Notes: generated from the letters alone by a model not told the origin. DNA of 64,000 nt from Megaleporinus macrocephalus (GCA_021613375.1 CM038726.1:7484849-7548848), one strand, 5' to 3'; positions 24,852 through 40,500 are shown, counted from the first letter of the stretch. Translations and numbers: made by a program.

Positions 24852-27800
24852 TTCTAATGTAGGGAATAGTGATTAGAGAACTATATCTGTTCTATATATA
24901 ATAGTGTTTATATAGTGTTCTAATGTAGGGAATAGTGATTAGAGAACTATATCTGTTCTATATATAATAGTGTTCTATATAGTGTTCTAATGTAGGGAAT
25001 AGTGATTAGAGAACTACATCTGTTCTCTATATAATAGTGTTTATATAGTGTTCTAATGTACGGAATAGTGATTAGAGGACTATATCTGTTCTATATATAA
25101 TAGTGTTCTATATAGTGTTCTAATGTAGGGAATAGTGATTAGAGTACTATATCTGTTCTATATATAATAGTGTTTATATAGTGTTCTAATGTAGGGAATA
25201 GTGATTAGAGGACTATATCTGTTCTTTATATAATAGTGTTCCATATAGTGTTCTAATGTAGGGAATAGTGATTAGAGTACTATATCTGTTCTATATATAA
25301 TAGTGTTTATATAGTGTTCTAATGTAGGGAATAGTGATTAGAGGACTATATCTGTTCTCTATATAATAGTGTTTATATTGTGTTCTGATGTAGGGAATAG
25401 TGATTAGAGGACTATATCTGTTCTCTATATAATAGTGTTTATATAGTGTTCTAATGTAGGGAATAGTGATTAGAGGACTATATCTGTTCTATATATAATA
25501 GTGTTTATATAGTGTTCTAATGTAGGGAATAGTGATTTGAGGACTATATCTGTTCTCTATAATAGTGTTTATATAGTGTTCTAATGTAGGGAATAGTGAT
25601 TAGAGGACTATATCTGTTCTATATATAATAGTGTTCCATATAGTGTTCTAATGTAGGGAATAGTGATTAGAGGACTATATCTGTTCTATATATAATAGTG
25701 TTTATATAGTGTTCTAATGTAGGGAATAGTGATTAGAGAACTACATCTGTTCTCTATATAATAGTGTTTATATAGTGTTCTAATGTAGGGAATAGTGATT
25801 AGAGAACTACATCTGTTCTCTATATAATAGTGTTTATATAGTGTTCTAATGTAGGGAATAGTGATTAGAGGACTATATCTGTTCTCTATATAATAGTGTT
25901 TATATTGTGTTCTAATGTAGGGAATAGTGATTAGAGGACTATATCTGTTCTCTATGTAATAGTGTTTATATTGTGTTCTAATGTAGGGAATAGTGATTAG
26001 AGGACTATATCTGTTCTATATATAATAGTGTTTATATAGTTTTCTAAAGTAGGGAATAGTGATTAGAGGACTATATCTGTTCTATATATAATAGTGTTTA
26101 TATAGTGTTCTAATGTTGGGAATAGTGATTAGAGGACTACATCTGTTCTCTATATAATAGTGTTTATATAGTGTTCTAATGTAGGGAATAGTGCTTAGAG
26201 GACTACATCTGTTCTCTATATAATAGTGTTTATATAGTGTTCTAATGTAGGGAATAGTGATTAGAGGACTATATTTGTTCTATATATAATAGTGTTTATA
26301 TTGTGTTCTAATGTAGGGAATAGTGATTAGAGGACTATATCTGTTCTCTATATAACAGTGTTTATATAGTGTTCTAATGTAGGGAATAGTGATTAGAGGA
26401 CTATATCTGTTCTATATATAATAGTGTTTATATAGTGTTCTAATGTAGGGAATAGTGATTAGGGGACTATATCTGTTCTCTATATAATAGTGTTTATATA
26501 GTGTTCTAATGTAGGGAATAGTGATTAGAGGACTATATCTGTTCTATATATAATAGTGTTCTATATAGTGTTCTAATGTAGGGAATAGTGATTAGAGGAC
26601 TATATCTGTTCTATATATAATAGTGTTCTATATAGTGTTCTAATGTAGGGAATAGTGATTAGAGGACTATATCTGTTCTCTATATAATAGTGTTTATATA
26701 GTGTTCTAATGTAGAGAATAGTGATTAGAGGACTATATCTGTTCTATATATAATAGTGTTCTATATAGTGTTCTAATGTAGGGAATAGTGATTAGGGGAC
26801 TATATCTGTTCTATATGTAATAGTGTTTATATAGTGTTCTAATGTAGAGAATAGTGATTAGAGGACTATATCTGTTCTCTATATAATAGTGTTTATATAG
26901 TGTTCTAATGTAGGGAATAGTGATTAGAGGACTATATCTGTTCTTTATATAATAGTGTTCCATATAGTGTTCTAATGTAGGGAATAGTGATTAGAGGACT
27001 ATATCTGTTCTATATATAATAGTGTTTATATAGTGTTCTAATGTAGGGAATAGTGATTAGAGTACTATATCTGTTCTATATATAATAGTGTTTATATAGT
27101 GTTCTAATGTAGGGAATAGTGATTAGAGGACTATATCTGTTCTCTATATAATAGTGTTTATATAGTGTTCTAATGTAGGGAATAGTGATTAGAGGACAAT
27201 ATCTGTTCTCTATATAATAGTGTTCCATATAGTGTTCTAATGTAGGGAATAGTGATTAGAGGACTATATCTGTTCTCTATATAATAGTGTTTATATAGTG
27301 TTCTAATGTAGGGAATAGTGATTAGAGGACAATATCTGTTCTCTATATAATAGTGTTCCATATAGTGTTCTAATGTAGGGAATAGTGATTAGAGGACTAT
27401 ATCTGTTCTATATATAATAGTGTTCTATATAGTGTTCTAATGTAGGGAATAGTGATTAGAGGACTATATCTGTTCTATATATAATAGTGTTTATATTGTG
27501 TTCTAATGTAGGGAATAGTGATTAGAGGACTATATCTGTTCTCTATATAATAGTGTTCCATATAGTGTTCTAATGTAGGGAACAGTGATTAGAGGACTAT
27601 ATCTGTTCTCTATATAATAGTGTTCCATATAGTGTTCTAATGTAGGGAACAGTGATTAGAGGACTATATCTGTTCTATATATAATAGTGTTTATATAGTG
27701 TTCTAATGTAGGGAATAGTGATTAGAGGACTATTTCTGTTCTCTATATAATAGTGTTTATATAGTGTTCTAAGGAGACCACATCACAGGCCATATCATCT

Positions 27801-29687
27801 TGTGTATGTCTTACGTATATGAGGTTCTCTCGGTAGCGTCGGCGCAGGTTTTCGATGAACGCTGCTTCACTGGTGTAGTTGTCCAGAAGCAGGAAATCCT
27901 GCACCCCCACCCGATCCCTCGCTGACAGACCGCTCTCCATCACCAACCGCACTCCTCCCTCCACCTCCACCTCCTACAGAGAGAGACTCAACATGACTAT
28001 CATTCAGTTTACTCAGTGATAGCAGTAACTGTATACTCCTATTATTAGTCAGCTTCATTGTAGCTTCAGAGCTCCAATCATTGCTTTGGCTCACTGACTC
28101 CATCCTACATCCAACATCTCCTTCATGATGGTGGTACTTCATTTCCACTCACTGTGGTGTTTGATGGGCTTTGTAACTCTCCAAACTCTAAGGAAAGAGG
28201 AGCAGGCGGTTTCATAGCAAAGGAAAGAGAGTAGCAGATAATGAGGAACGACCAATCCAAAGCAAGCACAATCAATCAGCTGGTGCCAAACTGAAGATAA
28301 AACAGGGGGAATGACTCCGGGCTCCAGTATAAGACTCTCCCCTTAAGCTAGTGTTGCATATTAACTGGTGTGGCTTGTTCGTTATTATGGTTGGCAAGTT
28401 TACCATTCATACCCCAAACCATAGGGGGCAGCATATCACCAGAACAGTTCTTACCAGTCTAGAAGCAATGCTATTTGATTTTCAATTTGATTGACAGGAG
28501 GTTCGAATATGGCGTTGGGGCAGTAGCGCTATTTCCTCATCCTCTCATGTTGGACTGATTCGCCTTTATAATAAAGTGACTCACTATCACCTCTTCAGGT
28601 ACAAAGTGGTACTACAGTGACTGACTATCACCTGTTCAGGTACAAAGTGGTACTACAGTGACTCACTATCACCTCTTCAGGTACAAAGTGGTACTACAGT
28701 GACTCACTATCACCTCTTCAGGTACAAAGTGGTACTACAGTGACTCACTATCACCTCTTCAGGTCCAAAGTGGTACTACAGTGACTCACTATCACCTCTT
28801 CAGGTCCAAAGTGGTACTACAGTGACTCGCTATCACCTCTTCAGGTACAAAGTGGTACTACAGTGACTCGCTATCACCTCTTCAGGTACAAAGTGGTACT
28901 ACAGTGACTCGCTATCACCTCTTCAGGTACAAAGTGGTACTACAGTGGCTCACTATCACCTCTTCAGGTGCAAAGTGGTACTACAGTGACTCGCTATCAC
29001 CTCTTCAGGTACAAAGCGGTACTACAGTGACTCGCTATCACCTCTTCAGGTACAAAGCGGTACTACAGTGACTCGCTATCACCTCTTCAGGTACAAAGTG
29101 GCACTACAGTGAGTCACTATCACCTCTTCAGGTACAAAGTGGTACTACAGTGACTCGATATCACCTCTTCAGGTACAAAGTGGTACTACAGTGACTCGCT
29201 ATCACCTCTTCAGGTACAAAGTGGTACTACAGTGACTCACTATCACCTCTTCAGGTACAAAGTGGTACTACAGTGACACGCTATCACCTCTTCAGGTCCA
29301 AAGCGGTACTACAGTGACTCACTGTCACCTCTTCAGGTACAAAGTGGTACTACAGTGACTCGCTATCACCTCTTCAGGTACAAAGTGGTACTACAGTTAC
29401 TCACAAGTACTATATGGTCTAATAAACATTCCATTTTTCAGTGGGAAACCATGTTAACCATGCCGATGAATGCAATGCATGCCAATTGGTATATTTTTAT
29501 ATTCATAAAAAAAATTACATGACCTATAACTGTAAACTATAACTGTAAACTGTTCATAATGCATTTCGGATTCATTTCTAACTTTCTTCAAGTCTGCACA
29601 CGACGGTATGATCTCAGTCCAGCAGGTTCACTGGCTCACTGATATCTGTGTAATCCTACACCACACACTGTGTACACCACAGATCAG

Positions 29688-29727
<40 letters not shown>

Positions 29728-30243
29728 CACATGAGCATCTCACACATGGGGCAGGCAGTGAGTTGGTGCAGAGAACGTCGACACAAGAGCTTTTACAAAT
29801 ACAGAAATAACATCACACAGCATGATCAGAACCCGCACACACACACACACACACACAAACATACACACTACTACAAACTACATGTTAAGCCTGATTCACC
29901 CATATAGGCTTCACTTACAGAAAATATCACCAAACTCTGATTCTGTCTCTCTCTTACATGCACTACTCAATGATTCAACTCAAATGATTATGATTATAAT
30001 TATGATTCAATCCGAAAGTTATTCAATCTATAATGAAATCTCCACCACAATTCTTTTTAATAAACAATAAATAAATACATCATGAAATTTAAAATTTTCC
30101 CCACAAATGGATTTAAATCCATTTAACTATGATTCCTAAGTAAGCGATTCAGTGCAGGAGGAAAGCTCAGATTTCATTAGGATTCAAAAACCACTGCCAT
30201 TGAATCACCACCTTCAGATCAGTGCATCCTAACACAACTTCTC

Positions 30244-30310
<67 letters not shown>

Positions 30311-30513
30311 CTGTAAACAATGGGTAAAACTGAGAAGTGGAGGAAGCCTAAGTCGTGTTCTTGAGAACCGTCATCTCCAGGGAGTTGTTAAAGTCTCGTT
30401 AAGCTCGTTAAGGTCATCAGGGCACTGTTATCTCTGCCTCGTTAAAGGAAAAGAATCTCTGAAACAACAGTGGAGCTCGGCCGAGGATATCCTACATCCA
30501 CACACACACACAC

Positions 30514-30554
<41 letters not shown>

Positions 30555-30686
30555 TGGAGCATTGTTCAGGCCTGAACATATACAGGTGGCCTTCCTGCAC
30601 ATATGAAGTAAACAGATACACACACACACAAACACACACACAAACACACACACAGCATGAAAACACCCCACGCTTCTTCCTCATCC

Positions 30687-30720
<34 letters not shown>

Positions 30721-30751
30721 CATGAAAACACCCCACACTTCTTCCTCATCC

Positions 30752-30785
<34 letters not shown>

Positions 30786-30816
30786 CATGAAAACACCCCA
30801 CACTTCTTCCTCATCC

Positions 30817-30847
<31 letters not shown>

Positions 30848-31027
30848 GCATGAAAACACCCCACACTTCTTCCTCATCCTAACACACATACACACACACA
30901 CACACACATACACACACACACACACACACACAATACGTTCCTGTTTGAGGTCAGATTTTCCACTGTTTTAACCTGAGCATGATATGCTCTCAGTGACCGG
31001 CCAAACTATAACTGTCTATACACAACT

Positions 31028-31120
<93 letters not shown>

Positions 31121-31484
31121 ATATAGAATTTCCTCGGCTGAACTCCACTGTTGGGGGGTTACTGTAAGGTTTGATTGAGGCTAAGGTTGAGGTTGAGATT
31201 AAAGTTAAGGTTACGGTTAATGTTGAGGCTAAGGTTAAGGTTAAGGTTGAGGTTGAGGTTAAGGTTAAGGTTAAGGTTGAGGTTGAGGTTAAGGTTGAGG
31301 TTGAGGTTGAGGTTGAGGTTGAGGTTAAGGTTAAGGTTGAGGTTGAGGTTGAGGTTGAGGTTGAGGTTAAGGTTGAGGTTGAGGTTGAGGTTAAGGTTGA
31401 ATAGTAGTTCTGGTTTAGGTTTGGTTAAGTCTCCATGGAATTAAAGGAAATCTGTTTAAGGTACCCACAATTCACAAAAACGAA

Positions 31485-31564
<80 letters not shown>

Positions 31565-34500
31565 TGTGTGTGTGACCTGATGCTGTAGGGAAAAGCAGGA
31601 TGACACTCTCAACAATAAAGCTGCCATGAATAGATATTTGGACGCTGCCAAAAGTGCAACTGTGGGCCAGAGTTCACCTGTGACATCGTTTGACTTGACC
31701 TACCAGAAGATTCTTTTAACCCCACCCCCTTCACCCACCCCTTTCACCCACCCCTTTCACCCAATGAGAGAACGTATTTTTACACTACACAGATCAGCCA
31801 TAACATCTACACTGTCCACTGTATCAGCTCCACTGATCATACAGGAGCTCCACTTACAGACTGTAGTTCATCTGATTCTCTGTATACTTTATTACTCTGT
31901 TCTTTAATGATCAGGACCCCCACAGGACCACCACAGAGCAGATACTATTAGGGAGGTGGATCATTCTCAGCACTGCCGTGACACTGACGTGGTGGTGGTG
32001 TGTTAGTGTGTGTTGTGCTGGTGTAAGTGGATCAGACACAGTAAGCAGTGATAGTATAATTGTATGTATTTTAAGAGTTCAAAGTTGTGTTTTGAGCTGG
32101 AATTACCAGCACAGTCACTACATAAACACTTGGTAACGTTTGGGTAGCGGTATGAATAAATTAAGGTATAGTGTCGCTCAAGGATTACATTAAAAAAGCT
32201 AATGGGTCTTAATCCATTTCAGATGGATACATAATACATACTGAACATATTACTATTACATTATATATAATGCACACGGGACGTACTATTATATATGATA
32301 CATACTGGACATACTATTTTTTCATTATATATAAAACATGCTGAACATACTATTATTTCAATATGTATAATACATACTGGACATACTATTATTTCATTAT
32401 ATATAATACATACTGCATATACTATTACTGCAATGTGTATAATACATACCGAACACATTACTGTTATATATAATATATACTGCATTTACTATTATTATAT
32501 ATAATATAATACATACTGAACACATTACTGTTATATATAATATATAATGTTATTGCATTATATGTAACATACTGCACTTAGTATTATTATATATAGTATA
32601 ATATATACCGGACACAGCACTATTACATATAATACATACTGGACTTACTATTATTATACATAATATAATACATACCAAACACATTACTGTTATATATAAT
32701 ATATACTACACTTACTATTATTTTATATAATATAATGCATACCAAACACATTACTGTTATATATAATATATACTGTTACTACTTTATATGTAACATACTG
32801 CACTTAGTATTATTATATATAGTATAATATATATCGGACACTGCACTGTTACATATAATACATACTGCACTTACTATTATTATACATAATATAATACATA
32901 CCAAACACATTACTGTTATATATAATATATACTGCACTTACTATTATTTAATATAATATAATACATACCAAACACATTACTGTTATATATAATATATACT
33001 GCACTTACTATTATTATATATAATATAATACATACTGAACACATTACTGTTATATATAATATATACTGCACTTACTATTATAAAATATAATATAATGCAT
33101 ACCAATCACATTACTGTTATATATAATATTTACTGCACTTACTATTATTATATATAATATAATGCATACTGAACACATTCCTGTTATATATAATATATAC
33201 TGCACTATTATTATATAGAATATAGTACATACCGAATATATACTGTTATTGCATTATATGTAACACATACTGCATTTAGTATTATTATATATAATACATA
33301 CTGGACACATCACTGTTATATATAATATATAATGTTATTGCATTATATGTAACATACTGTACTTAGTATTATTATATATAGTATAATATATACCGGATAC
33401 AGCACTATTACATATAATACATACTGGACTTACTATTATTATACATAATATAATACATACCAAACACATTACTGTTACATATAATACATACTGCACTTAC
33501 TATTGTTATACATAATATAATACATACCAAACACATTACTGTTATATATAATACATACTGCACTTACTATTATTTTATATAATATAATACATACCAAACA
33601 CATTACTGTTATATATAATATATACTGCACTTACTATTATTATATATAATGTAATACATACTGAACACATTACTGTTATATATAATATATACTGTTATTA
33701 CTTTATATGTAACATACTGCACTTAGTATTATTATATAAAATATAATGCATATTGGACACATTATTGTTTTATAGATAATACATACGGCATTTACTACTA
33801 TTATGTATGATATATTACATATTGGACACATTAATACTATATTATATATATATAAAATACATACACCATGTCCTGACATTGTATTAAAAACAAAAACTAA
33901 AAGCAAAACACACATACACACAGCTGCGAATGATGGAATTCAGATTTCACCAAATGATTCCAAATAGTTTTGGCCTCAATCGCCACAACTCCTATACACA
34001 CCCCCCTCTCCACACCCCCCTCTCTCTCTCTCTCTCCCTCTCTCTCCATTAGCAGTGTTTAAATTGGCTCAACCTGTATATACCAAACATCTCTCCCTCT
34101 GTCTCTCTCTCTCTCCTTCTATGTCTCCAGACATCCCTCGCTCGCTCTCGCCAAGACAACATTCCACAGTTCTCGTGAGAAATGAGGATTTCGCTCTTAT
34201 CACATGGGACTTTACTCAAAAGGTACTCGACAGTCAGCCTGAGGTTCAGCACCGAGCAGAGCGGTTAGATGTGCTTGCTTGGCGACTCCAGGCTACACCT
34301 CCAGAGGGTCCGCCAGAGGTTTTAGTGATGTAATACAGCAGAACTGGAAAACAGGTGCTGGGTCTGGACCACAGGAGAGCCCTTAGCCTGAAGACGTCAT
34401 GCCATACGAAGTGACGCGACGTGGTTGTAATACTGGAACTGGCTCTCTGTGCTGGATGGATGTCATATAAAGCTGTTTAGAACAACTGAGGAGGTGATGT

Positions 34501-37500
34501 AACCTGTTTTCCTTCGAGTTTAGTGTTTACAGCCGAGACGTTTCGTGAGTAAGGAGTCTTGTAAAAGTGATATTTAGTGTGTCATATTCAAAACAGTGTG
34601 GGTTTGTTTCATTTTCCCTTTGGGGAGGTTCTGAATGAGGTCTGGAACCCTGACATGATCCTACAAACTGGGCTACATGTGGTCACTGATATGATGGAAA
34701 GTGTTCATACTGTTTTGGTCCTACAGCGAGGGCTCCACTGCAGTGCACACGGTTGTAGCCTGCTGGAGGAGGTCCTACAGTGGGGGGAATCCCTGCGGTT
34801 TAGTGTGACCACAACAGAATCTGAAGGATGCAGGCCCACGTTTTCTTCATTATGGACCAGCAAACATGGAAAAAACAGCCAGAGAACTCGGAGAACTCGG
34901 AGAACTTTTAGAACAACCCCTCCACACCACCCTAATTACCATCATTTTTAAAAAGCTGTCAGTTTTCCTGATGTTTTCCAAAAAGTGACCTTTCAGGGAA
35001 CTGAAACACGGACCTAGGGAGCTGGCAAATTAGCGTCCGACTTTGGCGCAACCTAGGCGGCCCAGCCAAGATGCTCGTTCACGGTGGAGGTCCGGAGAAA
35101 TTTAGAGCTTTCAAACTTTCAAAGATTATAGGGTGTTATGCCCCGTCTACTTCAGAGAAGAGGCCAAAGGTGATGTGCCTGTCCAACGAGAGCTGGATGG
35201 CATTGATGAGCAGAACTAGCCGACTAGTCCTGACAGTTCCAATACCAGCAACTCAGAATAGTTCTAAACACAACACGTACACAATGTGTTTCTCCATGAG
35301 ACCTGATCTTCTAGAAGATCTAAACGTTCTACTAGAACTTTCTTCTCAGACTCTTATTCTGACTCGGACTCTGTATGGAGGATGATGAATGGACCAGTTC
35401 ATGCTGGAAACAAGGCTGAATTTAAGTCACTGGAACCTGAAAAACATGTCTTCTCACTTTTCAACCAAATCTCTACCTCGTTTAGACGCCTGACAAAGAC
35501 CTCCTACCAACATCTCCTACCAACGTCTTCTCCTACCAACATCTCTTACCAGCGTCTTCTCCTACCAACATCTTCTTCTACCAACATCTTCTCCTACCAA
35601 CGTCTTCTCCTACCAACATCTTCTCCTACCAACGTCTTCGCCTACCAACATCTTCTCCTACCAACATCTTCTCTTACCAACATCTTCTACTACCAACATC
35701 TTCTCCTACCAACATCTTCTCCTACCAGCGTCTTCTCCCACCAACGTCTTCTCCCACCAATGTCTTCTCCCACCAACGTCCTCTCCTACCAGCATATTCT
35801 CTTACCAACATCTTCTCCTACCAACATCTTCTCCTACCAACATCTTCTCCTACCAGCGTCTTCTCTTACCAACATCTTCTCTTACCAACATCTTCTCCTA
35901 CCAACATCTCCTACCAACATCTTCTCCTACCAGTATATTCTCTTACCAACATCTTCTCCTACCAACATCTTCTCCTACCAGCATATTCTCTTACCAACAT
36001 CTTCTCCTACCAACATCTTCTTCTACCAACATCTTCTTCTACCAACATCATCTCCTACCAACATCTTCTCTTACCAACATCTCCTACCAAAATCTTCTCT
36101 TACCAACATCTTCTACCAACATCTTCTCCTACCAACATCATCTCCTACCAACATCTTCTCTTACCAACATCTTCTTCTACCAACATCTTCTTCTACCGAC
36201 ATCATCTCCTACCAACATCTTCTCTTACCAACATCTCCTACCAAAATCTTATCTTACCAACATCTTCTACCAACATCTTCTCCTACCAACATCTTCTCCT
36301 ACCAGCATATTCTCTTACCAACATCTTCTCCTACCAACATCTTCTTCTACCAACATCTTCTTCTACCAACATCATCTCCTACCAACATCTTCTCTTACCA
36401 ACATCTCCTACCAAAATCTTCTACCAACATCTTCTTCTACCAACATCATCTCCTACCAACATCTTCTCTTACCAACATCTACCAACATCTTCTCCTACCA
36501 ACATCATCTCCTACCAACATCTTCTCCTACCAACATCTTCTCTTACCAACGTCTTCTCCTACCAACATCTTCTCCTACCAGCATATTCTCTTACCAATGT
36601 CTTCTCAACCGGTTTCTGCTTAGGGGGGGTCCCATCTATGGTCAGTCTGCATTGCTCAAACACAGCATGTTAGACTTTTCCAGTGTGTTTTACAGTAGAG
36701 GATTGTGGGTAGTGTAGTCCAGTGGGCTGCTGTGGGATTTGGCACTGGGTCACTGAACGTGGGCCTCTCTGGCTTTACGAGGCTGCAGCTCTTCCATATA
36801 AGGGCCGTCTCTCTCTCCGCTCCGAGGCCCAGAGGAGAGCAAGCCGCACTGGGCAGGGCACGCTGCCCTCGCTCGAGTGGGCAGAGGGGAGAGCTACAGA
36901 GGGGATTGCAGGAAATGTCCCAGAAATGTTGGGAAAGATTACAAATCGTCACCAGACGTTCTAGAAGTAACGGCACGAAGGCTGATGGAGCAACATCTGA
37001 GGGCCTACACTGTGTCTCGCACTCCTCTCTCACACACACACTCATCAGCTCTATCAAGTAAAAGCACTTCAGCACTCGCCGCCATCCGCACCAATCACTG
37101 TTACAGCAAACTGCTGCAACGTCCCTGCACACTCCTGCAGTGTGACACAAACATTTCACACTTTTTTTACTGTAAGGCTTTTTCTGTAGTGTGAAAATAA
37201 CTTTTGCATAACTAACAGTGTTTGTTGCACTATAACTTTTACAGACTGTAAGGCTTTAGAATCCCTTTTTTAGAGTAAGGACACCTTTTGCATACTTATT
37301 CTACTGTAAATCTACATTTTACATACTTCTTTTATTGTAAAGTTAACTTTTTGCTCACATTTGTTACTGTAAAAATAACTTTTGCACACTTTTCTGTACT
37401 GTAAATCTAAATTCTGAACACATTTTGTACTATAGTCCAAATTTTAAACACTTTTTGTATGTAAATCAAAATTTCAAACACTTTTTGTACTATAAATCTA

Positions 37501-40500
37501 AATTGTAAACACATTTTGTACTGTAAATCTAAATTTTAAAAGAAATTGAGTGTAAATCTAAATTTTAAAGACTTTTTGTACTGTAAATCTAAATTGTAAA
37601 CACATTTTGTACAGTAAATCTAAATTGTAAACACATTTTGTACTGTAGATCTAAATTGTAAACACTTTTTGTACTGTAAATCTAAATTGTAAACACATTT
37701 TGTACAGTAAATCTAAATTGTAAACACATTTTGTACTGTAGATCTAAATTGTAAACACTTTTTGTACTGTAAATCTAAATTTGACACACTTTTTTATTGT
37801 AAAATTAACTTTTGCTCACTTTTGTACTGTAAAACTAAATTGTAAACACATTTTGTACTGTACATATAAATTTTAAACACTTTTTGTACTGTAAATCTAA
37901 ATTTAAACACTTTTTTAAGTTAACTTTTGCTCACATTTTGTACTGTAAAACTAACTTGTGCCCACATTTTGCACTGTAAATCTAAATTTTACCCACGTTT
38001 TGTACTATAAAGTTAACTTTTTCCCACAATGCATACTGTAAAATTCAATTTTGCACACTTTTTGTACTGTAAAGATAACTTGTGCACACTTTTTGTACTG
38101 TAAAAATAACTTTTGCCAACATTTTATATGTAAAGCATTTGTATGTATGGACATTTGTTGTACTAGGAAGCTTTTGCATGCTTATTTTATATTAAAGATA
38201 ATTTTAATAAGGATATTTTTTATAATAAAGCAAATTTTCCCCTCTGTTTTTGCTGTGTATAGACAACTTATTTTATTGTACAGTCAGCTTTTGTACTGCA
38301 AAGCTAAATCCTGTACTGTAAAGATAATTTTCCCACATTTGGCACTGTAAAGCTATTTTTTGCACACTTATTGCACTGAAAAGCTAACTTTTCCCCACAA
38401 TTTGTTACATTTTGCACAATTTTGTTGTCTAAAACTAACCTGTACACACTTTCTGTACTGTAAAGCTGACATTCTCCACATTTTTACTGTAAAGCTAACT
38501 TGTTTTGTAGTGCAAGATTATAAAGAAAATTACAGTAAGGCTAACATTTGCCCACTTTTTGATGTTTGAGCATAACTTCTGAACACTTAGTTTACTGTAA
38601 AATTAACTTCTTTTTGTACGGTAAAGCTTGTACATTTTCTTAAGCGCAAGAGTAATTTGAATACATTTTTACAATAAACTAACTTTTGCCCACTTTGTGT
38701 AGTGTAAGGATAACTTTTGTACACTTAATTTACTGTAAAGTTAACTTCTGCACATATTTTATGCTGTAAAGCTAAATCTTGGACACTTTTTGTACTACAA
38801 AGTTAACGTTTCCACAATTGTCTTTATAATAAGGATGTTGTTTACACATTGTTTTGTACTATAAAGCTAACTTTTGCAGACTTATGGATATTTCGGTGAA
38901 CTGCAAATATGCATCTGAGAACCTCCCAAACTGGGCACTCACATATATCACAACAATAAACCAGAATTTGATTGAATAATTCTAAAGTTCAGGATTCCAC
39001 AGCATTCATCAACACATTCCACTCAAATTTAGTCTAAAACAGAAACAAACACACATAGAAACAGAGTTTTAAATATAAATAAAAGTTGCCTTACTCTGCC
39101 ACGGTATCTCATCCTTCTATCTTTGTTTTTGCTTCCACACTTTCTCTCAATCTTTCTCAAAGAATCCCTCGCTCCTGGAGTCCTTCAGTGTTAGTCCTTC
39201 GATCTTGTCTGACAGGTCGTCACCGCAGGTTTCAGTGCACAAGTGCATAAGTTCAACTGTTCACTCCAAAACACGCCGTCACACCCAACCACAAACCTTT
39301 CCTACGTGCCTAATTCCTTAATTCTGAGATTCGTTTACTTTTCCATAACCTCTCTTTCTCTCTCTCGCCCTCCCTCGCTCTCTTTCTGACATGAGCTTGT
39401 TCTCCTATAGAACCAGCACGTTTCAATGAAGACCAAACATCTATCCTTTCTGCTCCCTCCTTCTTCTCTCGCTCGCTGCTTCTCCTGACACTCTAAAACA
39501 GCTGAGATGAATCACTCCTCCAGAAAGAACCCAAAAGGCGAAAAGAAAGAGTCTAACGACAAAGACTCACTGGGGAGAGCGAGGGAAGAGGAGGACATGG
39601 GTAAAATTAGAGAGGGAGTGGGGGAAAAAAAGGAAAAAGGAATGAGAAACAGATTCCGGAAAAATCCACTAAGCGTGGTGGCCGACATCCCATCGCAACG
39701 ACTGTATCCAAAAGATCCAAACACAAAAATCACATGACTCAGCCTGAGAGCATTTTTTTCCCTCCCTCGTTCTCGTCCTCTCACTCTCTCCACTTCTCCA
39801 CCCCCAACCCACCCCCCCTCGCTCTCTCTCTTTCTCTCTCTCCTCCACATGCTGGGACACATTGGGAGCCAATGATGAACAGAATCACCTCAGGAGAAGA
39901 AGAGATTAATGTGAATTCTCTGGAAAACTACTCACTCTCACTTTCACTCCGGCTCCAGATCGTATTTCAGAGGTGGGCACGCGGTTTGCATGTAACTAGA
40001 AAGTCTCAGGTCTTGAATCACAAGTCAAATCCCACTCAAGTCGAGTCTTGATTTAAGTGCCGAGCCAGTACAGGTACATCTTAAGTTGAGTCTGTGTGTA
40101 AACAAAGGTCTGCACACTTTGTGTACTGTAAGTTAACTTTTACAGACATTTTTAAATGTAAAATTCAATTTTAACTTAATTTAAACAGTAAAGCTAAATT
40201 TTGCACACATTTTGTACTGTAAAATTCTATTCTGCACACTTTTGTACTATAAAGCTTACTTTTACAGACATTTTGTAATGTAAAAATCAATTTTGCAATT
40301 TTTTTAAACAGTAAAGCTAAAGTTTACGCACATTTTGTGTGTAAAGTTAATATTTGCACACATTTTGTGCTGTAAAATTCTTTTTTCCTCACATTTTGTG
40401 CCATAAAGCTAAGTTTTACGGACATTTTGTAATGTAAAGATTAATGTTGCACATTTTTTTGTAACTGTAAAGCTACATTTTGCATACATTTCGTGTGTAA

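Noticed and set aside
28579..29404. CRISPR-like array, or plus-strand splice signals (TTCAG|GTACAA) in each unit
   Set aside because: No repeat/spacer alternation, eukaryotic context. The splice-like motif is antisense to the only gene.
31164..31400. Interstitial telomere repeat
   Set aside because: The units are GGTTGA and GGTTAA; vertebrate telomeres are TTAGGG, and no unit has GGG.
34055..34333. 92-codon plus-strand frame ending [15 protein letters not shown]
   Set aside because: No recognised domain, starts in CT-rich sequence, antisense to myo1c; too weak to call.
35382..36623. 413-codon plus-strand frame
   Set aside because: Created by a 16-bp repeat (three units = 16 codons); no domain.
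39507..39737. 76-codon plus-strand frame rich in Lys and Glu
   Set aside because: Purine-rich low-complexity composition explains it; no homologue recognised.
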